From Lysobacterales bacterium (GTDB lineage Bacteria; Pseudomonadota; Gammaproteobacteria; Xanthomonadales; SZUA-38): a stretch of DNA of 37,999 nucleotides. Below, piece after piece: positions 32,123 through 37,999 of the stretch. The notes below the pieces were generated by a model that made no database searches, had not been told where the DNA came from, and saw only the letters and a list, made by a program, of their open reading frames with translations. The stretch spans positions 1-37,999 of the forward strand of contig JANQOZ010000096.1 in the NCBI GenBank assembly GCA_028285525.1, read 5' to 3'. The position numbers and the translations under genes are program-made. Numbering within the stretch: the first letter of the stretch is position 1; every line of letters starts with the position of its first letter.

Positions 32123-32940
32123 TGAGCGAAATGCAGCGCCTGCTGGAGATCATGGCGCAGTTGCGCAACCCCGAGGGCGGCTGTCCCTGGGACCTCAAGC
32201 AAGACTTCGCGTCCATTGCCCCGTACACCATCGAAGAAGCGTACGAAGTTGCGGACGCCGTCGCCCGAGAAGACATGACGGATCTTCGGGACGAGCTGGG
32301 TGATCTGCTGCTCCAGGTCGTGTTCCATTCGCAGATGGCGGCCGAGGCTGAGCACTTTGTGTTCGAAGACGTCGCCCGGTCGATCAATGACAAGATGGTG
32401 CGGCGCCACCCGCACGTCTTCGGGGACGACTCAACCGTTTCCAGCGCGGATGACCAGGTGAACGCGTGGGAGGCGATGAAAAAGGCCGAGCGGGGCGCCG
32501 ACGAAGATCCATCCGCCCTGGCCGGCATCACGCGCGGCATGCCGGAATGGATGAGGGCCCAGAAGCTCCACAGCCGGGCCGCTGCCGCGGGCTTCGACTG
32601 GCCCGACGCCGCCGGGGTGCTGGGCAAGGTCCGGGAGGAGGTCGAGGAGCTGGCTGAGGCCATGGACCAACCGGAGCATGCCGACCACTGCGAAGAGGAG
32701 ATCGGCGATCTCCTGTTCTCGACGATCGCCCTGGCCAAGCATCTGAGGGTTGATCCCGGCCGCGCGCTGCGCGGCGCCAACCGAAAGTTTGAGGCTCGCT
32801 TCCGAAAGCTGGAGCAGCTTGCGGCAGCCCCGCTTCAGGACCTCGGTATGGATGAGCTCGATCAGCTCTGGGAAGCCGCCAAGAAGGTGCTGGCCGCCGA
32901 CACGCCCGAGGTTCCGGCTGATCGCCCCCTGGAGGGGTAG
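32122..32940 (+). CDS. mazG: Nucleoside triphosphate pyrophosphohydrolase MazG
   Basis: This is a 272-residue protein with two MazG domains, like E. coli MazG (263). It hydrolyses (d)NTPs to the monophosphate and pyrophosphate, and is thought to clear abnormal nucleotides and to lower ppGpp. The N-terminal domain has GGCPWDLKQDFASIAPYTIEEAYEV and DLRDELGDLLLQVVFH, the ExxE...ExxD metal-binding set. The C-terminal domain repeats it as VREEVEELAEAM and EEEIGDLLFSTIALAKHL. GTG 32122 overlaps the kinase stop by one base, and ATG 32131 is a possible alternative. The overlap puts it in the PhoPQ transcript, a conserved order in some related gammaproteobacteria as far as I recall. The function is secure. 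Confidence 0.96.
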   Translation: MSEMQRLLEIMAQLRNPEGGCPWDLKQDFASIAPYTIEEAYEVADAVAREDMTDLRDELGDLLLQVVFHSQMAAEAEHFVFEDVARSINDKMVRRHPHVFGDDSTVSSADDQVNAWEAMKKAERGADEDPSALAGITRGMPEWMRAQKLHSRAAAAGFDWPDAAGVLGKVREEVEELAEAMDQPEHADHCEEEIGDLLFSTIALAKHLRVDPGRALRGANRKFEARFRKLEQLAAAPLQDLGMDELDQLWEAAKKVLAADTPEVPADRPLEG

Positions 32941-33076
32941 CCGTCGGCCGCTCATCACCGGCGATCAGTCCTTAGGGAAACCGCCTGGGCCGCCGATGCT
33001 ATAACATATTTTTGCTTCTCCGAGCGCGCGCGCCGGGCCCTATCGATCGGCCCAGTGAGCGTCAGGGGTTTATGCG

Positions 33077-33082
33077 TATACT
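33077..33082 (+). promoter_or_regulatory. Possible -10 element (TATACT) before the hybrid histidine kinase gene
   Basis: TATACT at 33077-33082 stands 18 bases before the TTG start, in a 160-base gap after mazG, and is close to the sigma-70 consensus. TG lies two bases too far upstream for a strict extended -10. No good -35 is visible. A second AT-rich patch (ctataacatatttttgc) lies at 32998-33015. Confidence 0.3.
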
Positions 33083-33100
33083 GAGCCGCAGGGCCGTGCT

Positions 33101-35497
33101 TTGACCATAGAGACAAAACGCAGCGTTGGTAGTCTGAAGACCCAGAACCAGGTTTTGCTGGATCTGGCCATGTCCCTGCGCCATCCAAATCCCGATTTCA
33201 GCGACGCGCTGAAGAAAATCACCGAGGCGACGTCACGCTACCTGGCGGTCCAGCGGGCCGGCATCTGGTTCTTCAGCGATGATCGAAGCGCGCTGAGCTG
33301 TATCGATATGGTGGAAGATCAGGAGCACACCACGGCTGAGCCGCTGCTGAGTACCCAGTGCCCCTCGTATTTTGCCGCCTGCGAGACGTCACGGGTCGTC
33401 GATGCGGACGACGCCGTCACAGACCCGCGGACGCGCGAACTGGCGGAGGTGTACCTGAAGCCGACAGGGATCGGCGCGATGCTCGACGCTCCCATCTTCT
33501 CGGGCGACAAGGTTCGCGGCGTGGTGTGCGCTGAGCATGTGGGCCGCCCCCGGGAGTGGACCGAAGACGAAAAGGCGTTTGTCAGCTCGGTCGCCGATCT
33601 GGTAGCGCTGTCTTTTGTCACCCGCGAACGGACCGAAGCCCTGGATCACATCGAGGCGCTGCTCGAGATTATTCCGGTCGGCGTGCTTGTGGTCGATCAG
33701 GCGGGCAAGATCGTCCGCAGCAACGCCCGGTCCAAGAACCTGTTTGACTGTGACGGCACCTGGCTTCCCGGCCGGGAGGTCTCCGCGATCCTGCCCGCCG
33801 CGATGGAACCGGAGCGCGGCGTGCTCAGTCGGGGGCTGAAGGGAGAGTTTGGCCCGCCCGGCGCGGCCGAGGAGCACCTGCTCGAGGGGCACGCTCGCGG
33901 CGGGAGAAAGTTTGCCGTCTCCCTGTCGATGAATCCCATCACCCAGGCTGGCGAGGAGCTGCTGGTGGTGCTGGTCAACGACGTGTCCGAACGGCTGCGC
34001 ATGGAGTCGGAGCTGCGCGAGTCGGAGGCCAAATACCGCGCGGTGGTGGAAGATCATACGGGCTTCATTCTCCGAACCAACAGCGAGGGCCGGCTCGAGT
34101 TCGCGAACCAGTCGCTCTGCGACTTTTTCGGCTTTACCCCGGAGCGGGTGAACGAACACTTCATCCGCGATCTGTTGAGCGACCAGGAGATGGCGATCGT
34201 GCGCCGGGCGGTGCGCCGGATCAGCGCCGAGCATCCGGTGGAGACGTACGAAAACGAGATCGTCGGGGTTGACGGACGGAAGGCAACGGTAGGCTGGACG
34301 CTGCGAGGTTTTCACGACGCCGCCGGCGAGCTGCTGGGTTACCAGGCGATCGGCCAGGACGTGACGCTTGCCCGCGCTCAGGAAATGCGTCTGCGGGAAG
34401 CTGAGCGTCTCGAGTCGCTTGCCGTGCTGTCAGGCGGTATTGCGCACGACTTTAACAACCTGCTGACGCCGATCCTGGCCTACACGGACATGGTGCTGAC
34501 GAGCCTGCCCGAAGAGACCGAGAACGTCGAGCGCCTGCGTTCCGTCGTGACCGCCGCGGAGCGGGCCAGCTCGCTGGTGGGGCAGCTGCTGGTGTTTTCC
34601 CGCCGGGAGCGCTCGGAGGAGCGCGAGCCCCTGCTCGCCGCGCCGTTCATCCGGGAGACGCTGGAATTCGTGCGGGCCTCGGCGCCGGCCAACGTCGAAA
34701 TCGAAAGTCAGGTGGACAGCTACTGCGGCGTGATCGAGGCCAACCCGTCAGACGTTTTTCAGATCCTGTCCAATCTCTGCGCCAACGCGGTGCAGGCGAT
34801 GCCCGCCGGGGGGCGGCTGACGGTCAACGCCAGCGAGATCAACCGCGACGGGCAGGGCTGGCTGCAGCTCATCGTCAAAGACAACGGGCCGGGCATCAGG
34901 AAGCAGGATCGATCCTACATTTTTGATCCCTTTTGGACGACAAAGCCGAAAGGCAAGGGCACCGGACTGGGGCTGTCGGTCGTGCGCGGCCTGGTCAAAG
35001 AGCTTGGCGGCCAGGTCGAGCTGGCCACCGAGGAGGAGGGCAAGGGCGCAACGTTTGTGGTGCTGCTGCCGAACCAGAACGTTCCGGTGGAAGAGCAGGT
35101 GGCGGTCGATCGAGCCCGCGTGTTTTCGGGCACGGAGAGCGTGCTGATCGTCGACGATGACCCGGCGATCGCAGGTCTGGTCGGAGACGGGCTGCAGAAC
35201 CTCGGCTACTCGGTGACGGTACGCAACTCCGCCAACGAGGCTCTGGCAGCGATCCGCGATGATCCCGATGGGTTTGACGTGCTGCTGACCGACTTTACTA
35301 TGCCCTATATGAGCGGTATCGACTTAGGCCTGCACTGCCGCCGGGAAAACCCGGACCTGCCGGTGGTGCTGATGTCCGGCTTCGGGCAGATGATCACGCA
35401 GCAGGAGCTGGAGCGCGGGCTGATCAGCGCCTGTATCCAGAAACCGTTTCGCATCGACCAGGTGGCTCACGCGCTGCGCGAGGCGCTCGACCGGTGA
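33101..35497 (+). CDS. Hybrid sensor histidine kinase: GAF, two PAS, HisKA, HATPase, receiver
   Basis: This is a 798-residue soluble kinase with no transmembrane helix. A GAF domain spans about 30-175, then two PAS domains cover about 180-300 and 305-425 (ESEAKYRAVVEDHTGFILRT). The HisKA H-box LAVLSGGIAHDFNNLLTPIL has His449, followed by the ATPase domain (VKDNGPGI, KGKGTGLGLSVVRGLVKELGG). The C-terminal receiver has Asp731 (LLTDFTMPYMSGIDL) and Lys in CIQKPF. The HDFNNLLTPIL form is the one found in HWE-free NtrB/CckA-like hybrid kinases. It is an orphan with no response regulator with an output domain nearby. The TTG 33101 start is weakly supported. The GAF domain suggests a cytoplasmic small-molecule or redox cue. 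Confidence 0.92.
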   Translation: MTIETKRSVGSLKTQNQVLLDLAMSLRHPNPDFSDALKKITEATSRYLAVQRAGIWFFSDDRSALSCIDMVEDQEHTTAEPLLSTQCPSYFAACETSRVVDADDAVTDPRTRELAEVYLKPTGIGAMLDAPIFSGDKVRGVVCAEHVGRPREWTEDEKAFVSSVADLVALSFVTRERTEALDHIEALLEIIPVGVLVVDQAGKIVRSNARSKNLFDCDGTWLPGREVSAILPAAMEPERGVLSRGLKGEFGPPGAAEEHLLEGHARGGRKFAVSLSMNPITQAGEELLVVLVNDVSERLRMESELRESEAKYRAVVEDHTGFILRTNSEGRLEFANQSLCDFFGFTPERVNEHFIRDLLSDQEMAIVRRAVRRISAEHPVETYENEIVGVDGRKATVGWTLRGFHDAAGELLGYQAIGQDVTLARAQEMRLREAERLESLAVLSGGIAHDFNNLLTPILAYTDMVLTSLPEETENVERLRSVVTAAERASSLVGQLLVFSRRERSEEREPLLAAPFIRETLEFVRASAPANVEIESQVDSYCGVIEANPSDVFQILSNLCANAVQAMPAGGRLTVNASEINRDGQGWLQLIVKDNGPGIRKQDRSYIFDPFWTTKPKGKGTGLGLSVVRGLVKELGGQVELATEEEGKGATFVVLLPNQNVPVEEQVAVDRARVFSGTESVLIVDDDPAIAGLVGDGLQNLGYSVTVRNSANEALAAIRDDPDGFDVLLTDFTMPYMSGIDLGLHCRRENPDLPVVLMSGFGQMITQQELERGLISACIQKPFRIDQVAHALREALDR

Positions 35498-35799
35498 GCG
35501 GCGGATTCTCGAGTTTTCGGGAGTTCTATCCCTACTATCTTTCAGAGCACCGGAACGCCGCTTGCCGGAGGCTCCACTTCGCCGGCACGAGCCTGGTGAT
35601 CGCCATCGTGATCTATGCAGTGTTTAGCGGCAATTATCTGGCGCTACTGACGATTCCGCTGGCCGGATATGGCTTCGCTTGGGTCGGCCACTTTTTCTTC
35701 GAGAAGAACAAACCCGCCACCTTCCAACACCCCTGGTACAGCCTGCTGGGTGACTTTGTCATGTACCGGGACATGCTGATCGGGCGGGTGAGCTTCTGA
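35494..35799 (+). CDS. DUF962 / Mpo1-like membrane protein
   Basis: This is a 101-residue protein of the DUF962 (YGL010w, Mpo1-like) family. It starts with FREFYPYYLSEHRNAACRRLHFAGT, has two hydrophobic stretches (LVIAIVIYAVFSG and LALLTIPLAGYGFAWVGHFFFE), and ends with the conserved ATFQHPWYSLLGDFVMY. The His residues in SEHRN, RLHFAG, GHFFFEKN and FQHP are the conserved set; in yeast Mpo1 the family has a role in alpha-oxidation of 2-hydroxy fatty acids with iron. The bacterial role is not settled. GTG 35494 overlaps the TGA of the histidine kinase (GTGA), so its translation is coupled to it. The coupling is a little unusual for an enzyme-like protein. Confidence 0.9.
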   Translation: MSGGFSSFREFYPYYLSEHRNAACRRLHFAGTSLVIAIVIYAVFSGNYLALLTIPLAGYGFAWVGHFFFEKNKPATFQHPWYSLLGDFVMYRDMLIGRVSF

Positions 35800-35818
35800 T
35801 CGTGTCGCCCCAGGCGTC

Positions 35819-37078
35819 TTGAGTTCGCCGGCCGCGCCTGTCCAGACCGACGCTGACCTCGCTCAGCGCCTCAAGCGCATGCGGCGCTTCCCGCTCCTGC
35901 TGCTGGCCGCCATGGCGATCGTGTTTTGCTGGGCCCAGTGGTTTGCTCCGGCGGCGTCGTGGGTCGGCTACGTCCAGGCGTTCGCGGAGGCTGCCATGAT
36001 CGGCGCCCTGGCGGACTGGTTTGCCGTCGTCGCGCTCTTTCGCCATCCGCTGGGTTTGCCGATCCCGCATACGGCCATCGTGCCGCGGCGCAAGGACGAG
36101 ATCGGCGAGTCGCTGGGCCGCTTTGTCGTCGCCAACTTTCTCACGCCCGATGCGGTGGGACAGCAGATGGCCCAGCGCTCGTCGGCCGCCACGCTCTGCC
36201 GCTGGAGCGTTCTTCACGCTGACACGTTGGCCGACACCCTGCTGAAGCTGCTGGGCTGGACTACCGAGGTATTTCAGGAATCGCGCTATCGTGAATTTTT
36301 TGCGCGCAACGTGCTGTCGCGGCTCGAGCAGCTACCGACCGCCGGCGCCGCCGGCCGCCTGCTCGGCCTGATGGCCAGCAACAGCCATCACCAGGCGCTG
36401 CTGACCGAACTCCTGCGCGTGCTGACCGCGTTTCTGGAGGATCACCGGGAGTCCCTCCGGGGGCAGATGCAGACCGGCAGCCCATGGTGGGTACCGGAGT
36501 TTGTCGATCAGAAGATCTACGACAAGATCATCGACCGGGTCCAGCAGCGGCTGCTGGAAATGGTGCTTAACCCCGATCATGAGATTCGCCACCGCTTCGA
36601 CCTGGCCTACCGGGAGCTCGCCGATTCTTTGCTGGACCCCGACAGCCTCGCGGCCAGGCGCTTTGAGTCGGTGAAGGCAGACTTCCTGCGGGACCCGAAC
36701 GTGCGGGGCTATTCGGAGGAGCTGTGGCGCGAGCTGTCGATCATGGTGGGGGATGCGCTCAAGGAAAACCGGGGTGCCTCCCACAGCTTTGCCGCCGACC
36801 TGATTCGGCGCACGGCCATGGATGCACTCGATAATCCGAGCCTGATCGAAACGTTTGATCAGTGGCTCCACGACGGCGCCCGGTTTGTGGTCGCGCAGCT
36901 CGGCGAGGAGGCCGCCGGGCTGATCAGCTCGACGGTGCGCAGCTGGGATCCGGTGGACACCGCCAACCGCATCGAGCTGCAGATCGGCCCGGACCTTCAG
37001 TTCATCCGCATCAACGGCACGCTGGTCGGCGGACTGGTCGGGTTACTGCTGCACGCGATCGTCCACGCGCTGCCCTGA
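35819..37078 (+). CDS. DUF445 family membrane protein (YjiN-like)
   Basis: This is a 419-residue protein with a hydrophobic helix near residues 22-45 (FPLLLLAAMAIVFCWAQW), then the DUF445 signature FAEAAMIGALADWFAVVALFRHPLGLPIPHTAIVPRRKDEIGESLGRFV written as overlapping pieces, a long helical middle, and a C-terminal hydrophobic end (LVGGLVGLLLHAIV). E. coli YjiN has the same layout; the function is unknown. TTG 35819 is the start in frame; ATG 35879 would cut 20 residues and lose little. It follows the DUF962 gene by 19 bases and may be in the same transcript. The stop is followed at once by a strong hairpin that separates it from the convergent MATE gene. Confidence 0.88.
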   Translation: MSSPAAPVQTDADLAQRLKRMRRFPLLLLAAMAIVFCWAQWFAPAASWVGYVQAFAEAAMIGALADWFAVVALFRHPLGLPIPHTAIVPRRKDEIGESLGRFVVANFLTPDAVGQQMAQRSSAATLCRWSVLHADTLADTLLKLLGWTTEVFQESRYREFFARNVLSRLEQLPTAGAAGRLLGLMASNSHHQALLTELLRVLTAFLEDHRESLRGQMQTGSPWWVPEFVDQKIYDKIIDRVQQRLLEMVLNPDHEIRHRFDLAYRELADSLLDPDSLAARRFESVKADFLRDPNVRGYSEELWRELSIMVGDALKENRGASHSFAADLIRRTAMDALDNPSLIETFDQWLHDGARFVVAQLGEEAAGLISSTVRSWDPVDTANRIELQIGPDLQFIRINGTLVGGLVGLLLHAIVHALP

Positions 37079-37081
37079 CGT

Positions 37082-37115
37082 CGCGCTGACGCAGGGCTAC
37101 GCCTGCGCCAGCGCG
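37082..37115. terminator. Strong hairpin between convergent DUF445 and MATE genes
   Basis: Bases 37082-37095 pair with 37102-37115 with one mismatch (13 pairs, six-base loop). The position between two convergent genes, three bases after one stop and 13 before the other, fits a shared bidirectional terminator or a stabilising stem for both messages. There is no T-run on either side. Confidence 0.6.
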
Positions 37116-37128
37116 TGCAGCAAGGCGC

Positions 37129-37999
37129 CTACACCTCCTGTAGTTTCCAGCGCCCGCGGCGGAAGGCCCAGACGGCTCCGACCGAGAGGAAGGCCTCCGA
37201 GATCGGCACCGCCATAAAAACGCCCTGCGGTCCGAGCGCCAGGGCGTTCGCCAGCCACCAGGCCAGAGGAATCTGCAGCAGCCAGAACGCAAAGAAGTTC
37301 AGCACCGTCGGCGTTCGGGTGTCACCGGCGCCGTTCAGCGCTTGCGTCAACACCATCCCGAGACCGTAAAAGCCGTATCCGATACTCAAAATCCGCAGGC
37401 ACTGGACGCCGTAGGCGATCACCTGCGGGTCCTTCGTGAAGATGCCCACCAGCCAGGGCGCAAGCAGCAGAAAGGCGCACGCCACGATCAGCATGAACGT
37501 GACGTTGTAGCGCACGCACAGCCACGCGGACTGCTGCGCCCTCTGCGGCTGACCAGCGCCCAGGTTCTGCCCTACGAGCGTCGCCGCCGCGTTGGACAGG
37601 CCCCAGGCCGGCATGATCGTGAAGATGATGATCCGCAGGCCGATCGTATAGCCGGCCACGGCGGCGCTGCCGTGGTCCGCGATCAGCCTGGCCAGAAAGA
37701 TCCAGCTGGTGGTGCCGATGATGAACTGTCCAACCCCACCGGCGCTCACCGTCAGCAGGCGACGCATCACCGGCGGCACCAGCTTGAGATGGCGCCAGCG
37801 CAGCTGTACCCGGCGGCGGATGCCCGTGAGCATCCACAGCTGGTAGAGCACACCGCAGCCGCGGCCGATGGTCGTCGCCACGGCCGCGCCGGCAACGCCC
37901 AGCTCCGGAAACGGTCCGACGCCAAAAATCAGCAGCGGATCGAGCACGATGTTGATGCCGTTGGCCAGCCACAGCGAACGCATGGCGATGCCGGCATCG
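37129..37999 (-). CDS. MATE-family efflux transporter, C-terminal part (partial)
   Basis: The open frame runs off the right edge; the visible part is about 290 residues of a MATE transporter that is normally near 450. The second MatE domain is recognisable: FIIGTTSWIFLARLIADHG, then AAVAGYTIGLRII, SNAAATLVGQNLGAGQPQRA, and later GDTRTP, with the rest in hydrophobic helices. The fragment begins DAGIAMRSLWLANGINIVLDPLLIFG, where the internal Met is not the start. MATE proteins export drugs, dyes or metabolites in exchange for Na+ or H+. Nothing shows its cargo. It is convergent with the DUF445 gene. Confidence 0.9.
   Translation of the reverse strand, partial: DAGIAMRSLWLANGINIVLDPLLIFGVGPFPELGVAGAAVATTIGRGCGVLYQLWMLTGIRRRVQLRWRHLKLVPPVMRRLLTVSAGGVGQFIIGTTSWIFLARLIADHGSAAVAGYTIGLRIIIFTIMPAWGLSNAAATLVGQNLGAGQPQRAQQSAWLCVRYNVTFMLIVACAFLLLAPWLVGIFTKDPQVIAYGVQCLRILSIGYGFYGLGMVLTQALNGAGDTRTPTVLNFFAFWLLQIPLAWWLANALALGPQGVFMAVPISEAFLSVGAVWAFRRGRWKLQEV

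Noticed and set aside
1-37999. Mobile elements, CRISPR arrays, tRNA or rRNA genes
   Set aside because: No transposase, integrase, phage or Cas protein, no repeat-spacer pattern and no tRNA or rRNA signature was seen on either strand.

Overview
The window reads as a chromosomal segment of a high-GC gammaproteobacterium. Pointers are a fused aspartokinase-homoserine dehydrogenase followed by thrB and thrC, a DusA, a PhoP/PhoQ pair followed by mazG, an ECF-sigma/Ser-Thr kinase pair of the type common in Xanthomonadales and relatives, and a large TonB-dependent receptor of the EEVVVTAQKR type. A marine or soil lineage near Xanthomonadales, Steroidobacterales or Woeseiaceae would fit, but that placement is inference. 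Genes are packed tightly. No gap exceeds 300 bases; the longest are about 171, 162 and 160 bases. I saw no rRNA, tRNA, CRISPR array, insertion sequence, integrase or phage gene.

Region 1 (1-3.7 kb) holds the tail of a diguanylate cyclase, a lipoprotein acid phosphatase, an SDR oxidoreductase and a lipoprotein sulfatase. Region 2 (3.7-19.2 kb) is an accessory catabolic island for amines. An AraC-family regulator diverges from a class III aminotransferase, an MFS transporter, a TonB-dependent receptor, an aldehyde dehydrogenase, the two subunits of a tryptophan-tryptophylquinone (TTQ) amine dehydrogenase most like aromatic amine dehydrogenase, and two monohaem cytochromes c. The maturation genes mauE and mauD run in from the opposite strand. 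Beyond them lie a second class III PLP enzyme of the phospholyase type with its own APH-fold kinase, a DUF2490 outer-membrane-type protein, and an Asp/Glu racemase/arylmalonate decarboxylase-fold enzyme. The apparent logic is uptake across the outer membrane (TonB receptor), periplasmic oxidative deamination of an amine with electrons passed to cytochromes c, and aldehyde oxidation by the dehydrogenase. The transaminase and the kinase-phospholyase pair would handle related amino compounds in the cytoplasm. The sulfatase may remove a sulfate ester first.

Region 3 (19.3-29.5 kb) holds the ECF sigma factor and its TPR kinase, dusA, a pentein-fold amidinohydrolase, and thrA-thrB-thrC. thrA has no canonical start codon at the only position that keeps its active site, and it shares a reading frame with the pentein gene. 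Region 4 (29.7-38 kb) holds a PepSY-like secreted protein with a PhoP/PhoQ-type system, mazG, an orphan hybrid GAF-PAS-histidine kinase with receiver, DUF962 and DUF445 proteins, and a partial MATE transporter.

The points most worth a second look are the TTQ dehydrogenase cluster with no mauG in view and a Thr-to-Ser change at an active-site position, the racemase-fold enzyme with its single catalytic cysteine on the opposite side from arylmalonate decarboxylase, the kinase/phospholyase pair, and the non-canonical start of thrA.
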